Source: WQUF01 sp031549885
GTDB taxonomy: Bacteria > Bacillota > Clostridia > Clostridiales > Clostridiaceae
Length of the DNA: 43,001 bases
NCBI GenBank assembly: GCA_031549885.1
Contig: JAVBPD010000023.1
Span: 1-43,001, forward strand
Reading direction: 5' to 3'
The notes under the pieces are model-generated. The model did not search any database and was not told the origin of the DNA. It worked only from the letters and a program-made list of their open reading frames with translations. Positions 8,177-16,462 of this stretch are shown here, piece after piece. Position 1 is the first letter of the stretch. Every line of letters begins with the position of its first letter. A program made the position numbers and the translations under genes.

Positions 8177-8536
8177 ATGGTAAAAAAGGAAAATAAGAAT
8201 GAAAGCAGAGAAAGACGCCATAACAGACTAAGAAAGAAGATTTCTGGCACTAATGAAAGACCACGTCTATCGGTTTTTAGAAGTAATAAAAATATATATG
8301 CTCAAATAATAGACGATATTAAAGGTATTACTATTGTTGCGGCATCGACTATATCAAAAGATTTTGATGGAACAGGGAACAATAAAGAAGCTGCAAAAAA
8401 AATTGGTGAAGATATTGCTAAGAAAGCACTTGATAAAGGAATTAAACAAGTAGTTTTTGATAGAGGTGGATATATTTATCATGGAAGAGTAAAAGAGCTA
8501 GCTGAAGGGGCAAGAGAAGCTGGATTACAATTCTAA
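8177..8536 (+). CDS. rplR: 50S ribosomal protein L18
   Basis: L18 binds 5S rRNA together with L5. The ATG at 8177 gives 119 residues; AAAGGAG (8162-8168) is well placed for it, whereas the in-frame GTG at 8168 would lie in the ribosome-binding site. RERRHNRLRKKISGTNERPR and the C-terminal FDRGGYIYHGRVKELAEGAREAGL segment are family signatures. Confidence 0.96.
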   Translation: MVKKENKNESRERRHNRLRKKISGTNERPRLSVFRSNKNIYAQIIDDIKGITIVAASTISKDFDGTGNNKEAAKKIGEDIAKKALDKGIKQVVFDRGGYIYHGRVKELAEGAREAGLQF

Positions 8537-8554
8537 AAAAAGGAGGGAAAATAT

Positions 8555-9052
8555 TTGAGAATAGATGCTAGTACATTAAATTTGAAAGAAAAAGTTGTTC
8601 ATATAAATAGAGTTACTAAGGTTGTAAAAGGCGGTAGAAATTTTAGATTTAGTGCTCTTGTTGTAGTTGGAGATGAGAATGGTCATGTTGGGGTTGGAAT
8701 AGGGAAATCTATTGAAATTCCAGAAGCAATTAGAAAAGGTATTGATGATGCTAAGAAAAATTTAGTAAAGGTGCCTGTTGTTGAAACCTCAGTACCACAT
8801 GATATCACTGGCGTATTTGGCAAAGGTAAGATTTACATCATGTCAGCTCTTGAAGGTACAGGTGTTATAGCAGGTGGTCCAGCTAGAGCAGTTTTAGAGC
8901 TTGCTGGTTATAAAAATGTAAGAGCAAAATCAATTGGGTCAAATAATCCAAGAAATATGGTTAATGCTACAATTAATGGTCTTTCAAGATTAAGAACAGC
9001 TGAGGAAATTGCTGAACTTAGAGGTAAGACTGTAAATGAAATATATGGATAG
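8555..9052 (+). CDS. rpsE: 30S ribosomal protein S5
   Basis: S5 contributes to translational accuracy and the mRNA entry site. It has 165 residues and starts at TTG after AAAGGAGGG. The double-stranded RNA-binding-like domain has VHINRVTKVVKGGRNFRFSA, and the C-terminal domain has GVIAGGPARAVLELAGYKNV and KSIGSNNPRNMVNAT. Usual length and position. Confidence 0.97.
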   Translation: MRIDASTLNLKEKVVHINRVTKVVKGGRNFRFSALVVVGDENGHVGVGIGKSIEIPEAIRKGIDDAKKNLVKVPVVETSVPHDITGVFGKGKIYIMSALEGTGVIAGGPARAVLELAGYKNVRAKSIGSNNPRNMVNATINGLSRLRTAEEIAELRGKTVNEIYG

Positions 9053-9063
9053 GAGGAGTAATA

Positions 9064-9243
9064 ATGGCTAAGCTAAAAGTTACACTCAAAAAAAGTACTA
9101 TAGGAGCAAAAAAAGACCACATTGCTACTGTTGCTGCTTTAGGTTTAAAAAAAATAGGGAAATCAATTGAATGTGAAGATACTCCTCCAATGAGAGGCAT
9201 GATAAAAAAAGTAGAATATTTACTAAATGTACAAGAAATTTAA
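9064..9243 (+). CDS. rpmD: 50S ribosomal protein L30
   Basis: A short gene of 59 codons, starting MAKLKVTLKKSTIGAKKDH and containing LGLKKIGKSIECEDTPPMRGM, the L30 pattern. It lies between rpsE and rplO, where L30 belongs. GGAGGAG immediately follows the rpsE stop codon and is 5-6 bases from the ATG. L30 lies on the solvent side of the large subunit. Confidence 0.95.
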   Translation: MAKLKVTLKKSTIGAKKDHIATVAALGLKKIGKSIECEDTPPMRGMIKKVEYLLNVQEI

Positions 9244-9258
9244 TAGGGAGGTGTTAAT

Positions 9259-9699
9259 ATGAAACTTCATGAATTAAGACCAGCAGAGGGATCTAGGTTT
9301 GCTCCTAAAAGACTTGGAAGAGGAACAGGATCAGGTATTGGTAAAACATCTGGTAAGGGTCAAAAAGGTCAAAAGTCAAGAAGTGGTGGAGGTGTTAGGC
9401 CAGGGTTTGAAGGCGGACAAATGCCACTTATGAGAAGAATTCCTAAAAGGGGTTTCACTAATATTTTTTCTAAAAATTATACAGAAGTTAATGTTGAAAG
9501 ATTAAATGTTTTTGAGGACGGCACAGTTGTAACTGAAGATTTACTTAAGAGTAATGGTATAATAGGAAAAGTACAGTATGGGATTAAAATATTGGGTAAC
9601 GGAGATTTAAATAAAAAACTAACAGTTAAAGCATCAAAATTCTCTAAATCAGCAACAGAGAAAATTGAAGCAGCTGGAGGTAAAGTTGAGGTGATTTAA
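9259..9699 (+). CDS. rplO: 50S ribosomal protein L15
   Basis: L15 is an internal large-subunit protein needed late in assembly. It has 146 residues. The Gly-rich basic N-terminal part GRGTGSGIGKTSGKGQKGQK is typical, followed by GGGVRPGFEGGQMPLMRRIPKRGF. The stop codon is only one base from the secY start, and the secY ribosome-binding site lies inside rplO. Confidence 0.97.
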   Translation: MKLHELRPAEGSRFAPKRLGRGTGSGIGKTSGKGQKGQKSRSGGGVRPGFEGGQMPLMRRIPKRGFTNIFSKNYTEVNVERLNVFEDGTVVTEDLLKSNGIIGKVQYGIKILGNGDLNKKLTVKASKFSKSATEKIEAAGGKVEVI

Positions 9700-9700
9700 G

Positions 9701-11002
9701 TTGCTAAATACCATAAAAAGTGCTGTTAAGATTCCTGAAATAAGAAAAAGGATAATAATGACGCTTATACTTGTTGCCATTTTAGGTATTGGGAGAATGA
9801 TTATAACAGTTCCAAATGTTAATAAGGAAGCTATTAAACAGCTTCAAGAGCAAGGCACAACAGGTTTTCTTAGCTTTTTGAATCTACTATCTGGTGGAGG
9901 TTTAACAAGTTTTAGTGTTTTTGCACTTGCTGTTGGGCCATATATTAACTCTTCGATCATAGTTCAGCTTTTAACTGTTATAGTACCAAAACTTGAGCAG
10001 CTTTCTAAGGAAGGCGAAGAAGGTAGAAAGAAGATTCAAGAGCTTACTAAATATTTAGCAGTTATATTTGCTATAGTTCAATCTATTGCTCAAATAGCAA
10101 TTATTAATAATATGTTTAGTGTAAGTATACTTAATGATACAAGTTTTCAAGGGCAGTTATTAGTTATTTTAACACTTACAACTGGTGCAGTATTTCTTGT
10201 TTGGTTTGCAGATCAAATTACTCAATATGGGTTAGGTAATGGAGTGTCATTAATAATATTTATAAATATTATTTCTCGTTTACCAGGGGCACTATCTACT
10301 ATTTACAATAATTTAAATCAAGGTACTAGACAGGCAATTTTAATAATTTTATTTGTTACTATGTTCCTTGTATTATTGTTATCAGTTATTTATGTGAGCC
10401 TTGCTGAAAGAAGAATTCCAGTTCAATATGCCGGAAAGACTGCAGCAAATGGAAAGATGTTTAAAGGTCAGTCTACTTATATTCCTATTAGCATAACAGC
10501 TACTAGCGTTATAGGTATAATTTTTGCAAATTCTGTGCTTCAATTTCCTCAAGTAATATTGCAATTTTTTCAAAAATCCAAAGCTTATGAATTACTAATA
10601 AAAGGAACATATAGCCCTTTTAATCATGCGTCTATTATTTATCCTTTTGTACTTTTCATAGTTATAATATTTTTTGTGTGGTTTTATACTTTAATAACAA
10701 TGAAACCTGATGAAATGGCTGAAAATATGCATAAGTCAGCAGGGTTTATACCGGGGATTAGACCAGGGGCACCAACTGAAAGATATATTGAAAAAACTTT
10801 AAATAGAGTATCAATTTTTGCAGGTATTTTTGCAGGTATAATCGCAGTTGTTCCAATTGTTGCATCTATAATTACACAAAATTATTCACTCTCATTGGGT
10901 GGAACTAGTTTGTTAATTGTAATCGGAGTTGCAACAGAAATAGTAAAACAAATTGAGTCTCAACTTGCTATGAGACATACAACAGGTTTTTTAAAGAGGT
11001 AA
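9701..11002 (+). CDS. secY: Preprotein translocase subunit SecY
   Basis: SecY forms the protein-conducting channel of the Sec translocon in the cytoplasmic membrane. It is 433 residues with about ten hydrophobic helices, the usual topology. The first signature GGGLTSFSVFALAVGPYINSS and the cytosolic loop with SLAERRIPVQYAGK are recognisable; PGIRPGAPTERYIEKTLNR marks the C6 loop that contacts the ribosome and SecA. It starts at TTG, with GAGGTG upstream inside rplO, so expression is tied to the ribosomal proteins. Confidence 0.97.
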   Translation: MLNTIKSAVKIPEIRKRIIMTLILVAILGIGRMIITVPNVNKEAIKQLQEQGTTGFLSFLNLLSGGGLTSFSVFALAVGPYINSSIIVQLLTVIVPKLEQLSKEGEEGRKKIQELTKYLAVIFAIVQSIAQIAIINNMFSVSILNDTSFQGQLLVILTLTTGAVFLVWFADQITQYGLGNGVSLIIFINIISRLPGALSTIYNNLNQGTRQAILIILFVTMFLVLLLSVIYVSLAERRIPVQYAGKTAANGKMFKGQSTYIPISITATSVIGIIFANSVLQFPQVILQFFQKSKAYELLIKGTYSPFNHASIIYPFVLFIVIIFFVWFYTLITMKPDEMAENMHKSAGFIPGIRPGAPTERYIEKTLNRVSIFAGIFAGIIAVVPIVASIITQNYSLSLGGTSLLIVIGVATEIVKQIESQLAMRHTTGFLKR

Positions 11003-11028
11003 TGATATAGGGATTTAGGTGGATTAAG

Positions 11029-11685
11029 TTGAGTAAGAAAATATTACTGATGGGACCTCCAGGAGCTGGCAAAGGTACTCAAGCAGAAATGATAATTAAT
11101 AAGTATGGAATTAAATATATTTCTACAGGTAATATATTAAGAAAGGAGATTAGAAATAACTCCGAAATTGGTATAAAAGTTGAGGATTATATTAATAATG
11201 GTAAATTAGTTCCAGATGATATTGCAAATAAAATTGCTGTGAGTTTTTTGAATGACGATTCTTTAAAAAAAGGATTTTTATTCGATGGATATCCAAGGAC
11301 AGTTGGGCAATCGAAATTTTTAGATAATTATTTAGATAGCAATTTTACAAATCTAGATGCTATGCTTTTTATTGAGATACCTTTTCAAGTGATTTTTGAT
11401 AGAATTACTAAAAGGAGATCTTGCAGAGATTGTAACTCAGTTTATCATTTAGATACTAGACCACCTAAGTTAGAAGGTCATTGTGATATATGTAATGGAG
11501 AATTGATACAGAGAAATGATGATAACGACGATGTTGTAAGGAACAGATTGATAGCTTATGACAATTTTACAAAGCCATTAAAAGATTACTATTGCAATAA
11601 AGATGGATTTTTTATTATAGATGGGACTAAGTATAGGGAGGAAATTTTTTTTGATATATGTTGTTTTTTAGAAAACAAGAAATAA
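11029..11685 (+). CDS. adk: Adenylate kinase
   Basis: Catalyses ATP + AMP to 2 ADP. It has 218 residues. The P-loop GPPGAGKGT lies at residues 9-17, followed by the AMP-binding STGNILR and the FDGYPRT segment. The long-form LID carries four Cys (132, 135, 152, 155), a zinc-binding LID typical of Gram-positive enzymes. TTG start after TAGGTGG. In most clostridia map follows; here a stretch without a gene follows. Confidence 0.97.
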   Translation: MSKKILLMGPPGAGKGTQAEMIINKYGIKYISTGNILRKEIRNNSEIGIKVEDYINNGKLVPDDIANKIAVSFLNDDSLKKGFLFDGYPRTVGQSKFLDNYLDSNFTNLDAMLFIEIPFQVIFDRITKRRSCRDCNSVYHLDTRPPKLEGHCDICNGELIQRNDDNDDVVRNRLIAYDNFTKPLKDYYCNKDGFFIIDGTKYREEIFFDICCFLENKK

Positions 11686-11987
11686 CATTTGATTTTTAGT
11701 TTAAGCTTATAAGAAGTTTTGTCGATATGATAATAAAATACTTCTTTTCTGGTATGAATAAAACTATTGAAAGAGAAGTTTATGATCTTTTAGTTGAAAT
11801 AGATTTTTTCTGAAGTTGTTTTGAACAATTGCTGCAATTCTTTAATCATTAAAATAGGAATAAACCTATTAATAATTTGGACTATTGTTTCTTTAAGAAG
11901 TGATAAGTCTACTCATAATGAAACTACTATTAAAACTTAAGAAAAAAGACCTCTTATAATAAATTTGTTATAATGCGAGGAATTTTT
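11686..11987 (+). other. Gap between adk and the KOW gene; map absent
   Basis: About 300 AT-rich bases with stop codons in all frames. I find no fragment of methionine aminopeptidase, whose gene normally sits here. The stretch holds the weak hairpin after adk, a small AATAGG/CCTATT hairpin near 11855-11875, and two TATAAT-like boxes at 11955 and 11969 without convincing -35 elements. CCTC...GAGG dyad bases flank these boxes just before the next gene. Confidence 0.6.
11711..11746 (+). terminator. Possible terminator after adk
   Basis: AAGAAGT at 11711-11717 can pair with ACTTCTT near 11740-11746, extended by TTT/AAA inside, and is followed by TTCT. The stem is AT-rich and weak, so partial read-through into the KOW-infA segment is possible. 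Confidence 0.35.
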
Positions 11988-12254
11988 ATGATTGGAAGTT
12001 ATGTATTATCGAAGGCTGGAAGGGATAAGGGCAAGTATTTTATTATATTATCAATAGTTGATGAGAATTATGTGATGGTATGTGATGGTAAACTGAGAAG
12101 CCTAGAGAATCCTAAAAAGAAAAAAATTAAACATTTAAAATTTCTTAATAATTTTGATGTTGAAATTAGGAATAGATTGCTTGAAAAAAAACAATTATCT
12201 AACTTGTTAATTAGAAATAGTATTGAGTTGTTTATTTCAAATAAGGAGGTTTGA
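11988..12254 (+). CDS. KOW-domain RNA-binding protein (L14e-like)
   Basis: An 88-residue protein starting MIGSYVLSKAGRDKGKYFII, a KOW-type motif like that in ribosomal protein L14e. The basic stretch KKKKIKHLKFL is also typical of the small clostridial protein encoded just before infA. GCGAGG lies 7 bases before the ATG at 11988; an upstream in-frame ATG at 11973 has no ribosome-binding site. It probably binds RNA or the ribosome; its exact role is not established. Confidence 0.85.
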   Translation: MIGSYVLSKAGRDKGKYFIILSIVDENYVMVCDGKLRSLENPKKKKIKHLKFLNNFDVEIRNRLLEKKQLSNLLIRNSIELFISNKEV

Positions 12255-12260
12255 TACCTT

Positions 12261-12479
12261 ATGTCAAAAGAAGATGTCATAGAGATGGAAGGAAAAGTAA
12301 TAGAATCTTTACCTAATGCTATGTTTCAAATAGAGCTTGAAAGTGGGCACAGGATACTTGCTCATATTTCGGGAAAACTTAGGATGAACTTTATTAGAAT
12401 TATTCCTGGTGATAGAGTTAAAGTTGAGTTATCACCATATGATTTAACTAAAGGGAGAATAACTTGGAGAGGTAAATAG
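12261..12479 (+). CDS. infA: Translation initiation factor IF-1
   Basis: IF-1 occupies the A site of the 30S subunit during initiation. It is 72 residues, exactly family length, an OB-fold with VIEMEGKVIESLPNAMF, LESGHRILAHISGKLRMNFI and the closing DLTKGRITWR. It is preceded by AAGGAGG at the end of the KOW gene and sits in its standard place before rpmJ. Confidence 0.98.
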   Translation: MSKEDVIEMEGKVIESLPNAMFQIELESGHRILAHISGKLRMNFIRIIPGDRVKVELSPYDLTKGRITWRGK

Positions 12480-12493
12480 AAGGAGGGTTATTT

Positions 12494-12607
12494 ATGGTAG
12501 TAAAACCATCTGTAAAACCAATTTGTGAAAAATGTAAAGTTATAAAACGAAAAGGCAGAGTTATGGTTATCTGCGAAAACCCAAAGCATAAGCAAAGACA
12601 AGGATAA
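12494..12607 (+). CDS. rpmJ: 50S ribosomal protein L36
   Basis: A 37-codon gene beginning MVVKPSVKPICEKCK and ending with NPKHKQRQG. The zinc-ribbon residues CxxC, a third Cys and a His are all present, making it the zinc-binding form of L36, the smallest ribosomal protein. AAGGAGGG lies 7 bases before the ATG. It sits between infA and rpsM as expected. Confidence 0.96.
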   Translation: MVVKPSVKPICEKCKVIKRKGRVMVICENPKHKQRQG

Positions 12608-12640
12608 AAGTGCTATTTAAGTTTTAGATGCGGCTGTCAG

Positions 12641-12649
12641 TGGTATAAT
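12641..12649 (+). promoter_or_regulatory. Possible extended -10 promoter for rpsM-rpoA segment
   Basis: TGGTATAAT forms an extended -10 element (TGn-TATAAT) in the 94-base spacer between rpmJ and rpsM. No good -35 box is seen upstream. It could give extra transcription of rpsM-rpsK-rpsD-rpoA-rplQ. Confidence 0.35.
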
Positions 12650-12701
12650 ACTGAACTAAAACTTTTATATATAAAATTAATACCCAGGAGGTGTAAAATT
12701 A

Positions 12702-13073
12702 ATGGCTAGAATAGCTGGAATAGACTTGCCAAAAGAGAAAAGAATTGAAATAGCTTTAACTTATATATATGGTATTGGACTTCCAACATCACATAAAATT
12801 CTTAAAGATACTGATATTAGTCCAGATATAAGAGTAAAAGATTTAAATGAAAGCGAAGTTAACGCATTAAGAGATTATATAAAGAATTTAAAGGTAGAAG
12901 GTGACCTTCGAAGAGAGGTTGCACTTAGTATAAAAAGATTAGTTGAAATTGGATGCTATAGAGGAATTAGACATAGAAAGGGACTTCCAGTAAGAGGGCA
13001 AAGAACTAAGACTAATGCTCGAACTAGAAAAGGTCCATCAAAAGGTGCAGTAGGTGCTAAGAAGAAGAAATAA
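12702..13073 (+). CDS. rpsM: 30S ribosomal protein S13
   Basis: S13 lies at the top of the 30S head, contacts the P-site tRNA and bridges to the 50S subunit. It has 123 residues beginning MARIAGIDLPKEKRIEIALT, with the signature RGIRHRKGLPVRGQRTKTNA and a basic Lys-rich tail. AGGAGGTG precedes the ATG. Confidence 0.98.
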   Translation: MARIAGIDLPKEKRIEIALTYIYGIGLPTSHKILKDTDISPDIRVKDLNESEVNALRDYIKNLKVEGDLRREVALSIKRLVEIGCYRGIRHRKGLPVRGQRTKTNARTRKGPSKGAVGAKKKK

Positions 13074-13097
13074 TTCTTATAATAGGGAGGGAAATTA

Positions 13098-13493
13098 ATG
13101 GCAGCAGCCAAGAATAAAAAAGTTAGAAGAAAAAAGGAAAAGAAAAATATTGAAGTTGGATGTGCGCATATAAATTCTACATTCAATAATTCAATTGTTA
13201 CAATAACTGATAAAATTGGAAATGCACTTTCATGGTCAAGTGCTGGAGCTCTTGGATTTAAAGGTTCAAGAAAAAGCACTCCATTTGCTGCTCAGTCAGC
13301 TGCAGAAACAGCTGCAAAATCTGCAATGGAGCATGGACTAAGAAGTGTAGAGGTTTATGTTAAAGGTCCAGGTTCTGGTAGAGAAGCTGCAATTAGGTCG
13401 CTTCAAGCAGCAGGATTAGAGGTTACACTTATTAAGGATGTAACACCTATACCACATAATGGATGTAGACCACCAAAGAGAAGAAGAGTTTAG
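13098..13493 (+). CDS. rpsK: 30S ribosomal protein S11
   Basis: S11 lies on the 30S platform near the E-site mRNA. It has 131 residues with a Lys-rich N-terminus, then AHINSTFNNSIVTITD, the signature VKGPGSGREAAIRSLQAAG, and the end PIPHNGCRPPKRRRV. AGGGAGGG precedes the ATG. Confidence 0.98.
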   Translation: MAAAKNKKVRRKKEKKNIEVGCAHINSTFNNSIVTITDKIGNALSWSSAGALGFKGSRKSTPFAAQSAAETAAKSAMEHGLRSVEVYVKGPGSGREAAIRSLQAAGLEVTLIKDVTPIPHNGCRPPKRRRV

Positions 13494-13511
13494 TTAGGAG
13501 GTGTTATTTAA

Positions 13512-14132
13512 ATGGCAAGATATACTGGACCAGTTTGTAGATTGTGTAGAAGAGAAGGAATAAAATTATTTTTAAAAGGTGATAGATGTTACACAGATAA
13601 ATGTGCTGTTACTAAGAGAGGAACTGCGCCTGGTCAACATGGAAAAAATAGAAAAAAATTATCAGGCTATGGTATTCAACTTAGAGAAAAGCAAAAAGCA
13701 AAGAGAATTTATGGTGTGTTAGAAAAACAATTCTCTATGTATTATGATAAAGCTACTGCAATAAAAGGTATTGCAGGTGAAAATTTGCTCAGAATCCTTG
13801 AATTAAGACTGGATAATGTTGTATATAAATTAGGATATGGGGATTCAAGACAACAAGCAAGACAGCTAGTGACACATGGTCATTTTTTAGTAAATGGAAG
13901 AAAGATTAATATTCCTTCATATAAATTAAATGTAAATGATGAGATTTCTGTTAAAGAAAAGAGCAAAGCTATAGAGAAATTTAAAGTTTTTGCTGCAAAT
14001 CCAAAAGCAATTCCTGCTTGGCTTCAATCAGATTTTGAGAACTTAAAGGGTAAGGTTACTGCTTTACCTATTAGAGAAGATATTACAATACCAGTAAATG
14101 AAACATTAATTATAGAATTATATAGTAAGTAA
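13512..14132 (+). CDS. rpsD: 30S ribosomal protein S4, zinc-binding form
   Basis: S4 nucleates 16S rRNA folding. This 206-residue form has the N-terminal Cys set CRLC and CYTDKC (residues 9-31 region), expected to bind zinc. The S4 RNA-binding domain (LRLDNVVYKLGYGDSRQQAR, then LVTHGHFLVNGRKINIPSY) is intact. AGGAGGTG lies before the ATG. A hairpin follows the gene. Confidence 0.97.
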   Translation: MARYTGPVCRLCRREGIKLFLKGDRCYTDKCAVTKRGTAPGQHGKNRKKLSGYGIQLREKQKAKRIYGVLEKQFSMYYDKATAIKGIAGENLLRILELRLDNVVYKLGYGDSRQQARQLVTHGHFLVNGRKINIPSYKLNVNDEISVKEKSKAIEKFKVFAANPKAIPAWLQSDFENLKGKVTALPIREDITIPVNETLIIELYSK

Positions 14133-14161
14133 GAAAAATCAGTTACCCTCGCTTAAGAATT

Positions 14162-14185
14162 AAACAAATATAATTATTTGTTTTT
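14162..14185 (+). terminator. Hairpin between rpsD and rpoA
   Basis: AAACAAATA (14162-14170) and TATTTGTTT (14175-14183) form a perfect 9-bp stem around TAAT, followed by TT. It is AT-only apart from one pair, so it is probably an attenuator or mRNA-processing site rather than a full stop before rpoA. Confidence 0.4.
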
Positions 14186-14217
14186 AGAGAGGAAAAATAA
14201 AGGAGGGTTTATTAATA

Positions 14218-15165
14218 ATGTTGGAAATTGAAAAACCCAAGATAGAATGTGTAGAAAAAAATGAAGAATCCACTTATGGAAAATTTGTGGTTGAACCTTT
14301 GGAAAGAGGATATGGCATTACACTTGGTAATGCTTTAAGGAGAATGTTAATATCCTCTTTGCCAGGTGTTGCTGCAAATACTATAAAAATTGATGGAGTT
14401 CTCCACGAATTTTCAACTATAAAAGGTGTTAAAGAAGATGTTACAGAGATTATTTTAAACATAAAAAGTTTAGCTTTGAAAATGAATGTTGATGGTCCGC
14501 AAAAAATTTATATAGATAGCAAAGGGCCAGGCGTAATACTTGCTAAGGATATCATTACTGATGGAGCTATAGAAGTTGCCAATGGTGATCTTTATATTGC
14601 TACATTAGATGATGATGGTAGATTATATATGGAGATAACAGTTAATAGAGGCAGAGGCTATGTTATGCAAAATAAGAATAAGCATGATGATATGCCAATA
14701 GGCACTATTGCTGTAGACTCAGTATATTCTCCTATTAAGAGAGTAAATTTTAATGTTGAAAATACAAGAGTAGGTCAGGTTACTGACTATGATAAGTTAA
14801 TCATTGAAATATGGACTAATGGGACTATTAGCCCTGAGCATGCAATTAGTTTATCATCAAGAATTTTAATTGAACATTTTAATTTATTTTTAACTTTAAC
14901 TGATCAAAATAATGATATGAAGATATTGAAAGAAAAAGATGAAGATAAAAAAGAAAAGCTTCTTGAAATGACTATTGAGGAACTTGACCTATCAGTAAGA
15001 AGTTATAATTGTCTTAAAAGAGCTGGGATTAATACAATTCAAGAGCTTGCAAATAAAACTATTGAAGACATGATGAAGGTAAGGAATCTTGGAAAAAAAT
15101 CTCTTGAGGAAGTTGATCAAAAATTAAAACAATTGGGATTAAGCCTCAAAGAAAGTGAAGAATAG
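14218..15165 (+). CDS. rpoA: DNA-directed RNA polymerase subunit alpha
   Basis: The alpha subunit dimer is the scaffold of RNA polymerase. It has 315 residues. The N-terminal domain has the GYGITLGNALRRMLLSS-like GYGITLGNALRRMLISSLPG and the C-terminal domain (from about residue 245) has ELDLSVRSYNCLKRAGI and KVRNLGKKSLEEV, the helix-hairpin-helix part that touches UP elements and activators. It has the usual position before rplQ, and AAAGGAGGG lies upstream of the ATG. Confidence 0.98.
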   Translation: MLEIEKPKIECVEKNEESTYGKFVVEPLERGYGITLGNALRRMLISSLPGVAANTIKIDGVLHEFSTIKGVKEDVTEIILNIKSLALKMNVDGPQKIYIDSKGPGVILAKDIITDGAIEVANGDLYIATLDDDGRLYMEITVNRGRGYVMQNKNKHDDMPIGTIAVDSVYSPIKRVNFNVENTRVGQVTDYDKLIIEIWTNGTISPEHAISLSSRILIEHFNLFLTLTDQNNDMKILKEKDEDKKEKLLEMTIEELDLSVRSYNCLKRAGINTIQELANKTIEDMMKVRNLGKKSLEEVDQKLKQLGLSLKESEE

Positions 15166-15195
15166 GTTTATTCTATTACAAGGAGGTAGATAAAA

Positions 15196-15537
15196 ATGGC
15201 TTGGCAACGTAAACTTGGGCGTCCAACAGATCAAAGGATTGCTATGATGAGAAATTTAGTCACAAGTTTTTTAAAGACAGGAAAAATTGAGACTACAGTT
15301 ACTAGAGCTAAAGAGACAAAGTCTTTAGCTGAAAAAATGATCACTCTTGCAAAGAGAGGAGATCTACATGCTAGAAGGCAAGTTTTAGCCTTTGTAACTG
15401 AAGAATCTGTTGTAGCTGAATTATTTGAGAAAGTTGCTCCTAAATATTCAGATAGAAATGGTGGCTACACTAGATTACTTAGAGTAGGACCAAGAAGAGG
15501 CGATGGAGCAGAAATGGCTATACTAATGTTGGTATAA
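15196..15537 (+). CDS. rplQ: 50S ribosomal protein L17
   Basis: L17 lies near the tunnel exit on the large subunit. It has 113 residues with KLGRPTDQRIAMMRNLVTS near the N-terminus and YTRLLRVGPRRGDGAEMAI at the end. It is the last gene of the ribosomal superoperon; a hairpin follows six bases after its stop. Confidence 0.97.
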   Translation: MAWQRKLGRPTDQRIAMMRNLVTSFLKTGKIETTVTRAKETKSLAEKMITLAKRGDLHARRQVLAFVTEESVVAELFEKVAPKYSDRNGGYTRLLRVGPRRGDGAEMAILMLV

Positions 15538-15543
15538 CTTTTG

Positions 15544-15570
15544 GGGGTTAAGTTATTATGGCTTAATCCC
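15544..15570 (+). terminator. Probable terminator after rplQ
   Basis: GGGGTTAAG (15544-15552) pairs with CTTAATCCC (15562-15570) through one G-U pair; loop of nine bases. The following sequence is AT-rich with short T runs but lacks a clean U tract, so some read-through to the ecf genes is likely. Confidence 0.55.
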
Positions 15571-15607
15571 TAAATAGTTTTAAATATTTTATGGAGTATA
15601 TATTATT

Positions 15608-16462
15608 ATGGAAGATATGGTTACATTTAATGATGTAGTCTATAAATATTCTGATCATGAAGAAGATGAGAATGTTAAGATAGCCATTGACGGGCTTAAT
15701 TTGCAAATTAAAAAGGGGAAATTTGTAGCTATTCTTGGAAGAAATGGATCTGGCAAATCTACTCTTGCAAAGCATATAAATGTCCTTCTTAAACCAACAC
15801 ATGGAGTGGTATATGTTGATGGAATGGACACTTCTAATGATGAATTAATATGGAATATAAGAAATAAAGCTGGTATGGTTTTTCAGAATCCGGATAATCA
15901 AATTGTAGCTACAATTGTTGAAGAAGATGTTGCTTTTGGTCCGGAAAATTTAGGGATTGATCCAAAAGAAATCAAAATAAGGGTTGATGATTCTTTAAAG
16001 AAAGTGCATATGGAAAATTTTAAAAAACACGCTCCTCATATGTTGTCAGGTGGTCAAAAGCAAAGAATTGCAATAGCTGGTGTTCTTGCTATGAGGCCTG
16101 ATTGTATTGTATTTGATGAGCCAACTGCAATGCTTGATCCTGTTGGCAGAAAGGATATAATATATATTATTAAAGAATTAAATAAAAATAACAATATTAC
16201 TATTGTTTTGATTACTCATTATATGGAAGAGGCTGCAGAGGCTGACGAGATAATTGTAATGGATAACGGAAAGAAAATAAAATCTGGGACCCCTAAAGAG
16301 GTATTTGAAGATGTTGAAATGATGAAGAAAATTGGATTAGATGTTCCCAAAGCTACTGAGATAGCTTATGAACTTAAAAAATATAATATCGATTTACCTA
16401 AGGATATACTATCTATTGATGAGTTGGTGAAGGAATTATGTCGATTGAGATCAGAAATTTAA
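15608..16462 (+). CDS. ecfA1: ECF transporter ATP-binding subunit EcfA1
   Basis: One of two ATPases of the energy-coupling factor module that drives uptake of vitamins and metals with exchangeable S-components. It has 284 residues. Walker A GRNGSGKST at 44-52, Q-loop around NPDNQ at 94-98, signature LSGGQ at 146-150, Walker B CIVFDE at 166-171 and the switch His204 are all visible. An in-frame ATG at 15617 is an alternative start. The end overlaps ecfA2 by 25 bases. Confidence 0.96.
   Translation: MEDMVTFNDVVYKYSDHEEDENVKIAIDGLNLQIKKGKFVAILGRNGSGKSTLAKHINVLLKPTHGVVYVDGMDTSNDELIWNIRNKAGMVFQNPDNQIVATIVEEDVAFGPENLGIDPKEIKIRVDDSLKKVHMENFKKHAPHMLSGGQKQRIAIAGVLAMRPDCIVFDEPTAMLDPVGRKDIIYIIKELNKNNNITIVLITHYMEEAAEADEIIVMDNGKKIKSGTPKEVFEDVEMMKKIGLDVPKATEIAYELKKYNIDLPKDILSIDELVKELCRLRSEI

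Noticed and set aside
12956..13279. 107-codon - strand frame across rpsM and rpsK
   Set aside because: Antisense to two conserved ribosomal protein genes with no supporting signal.
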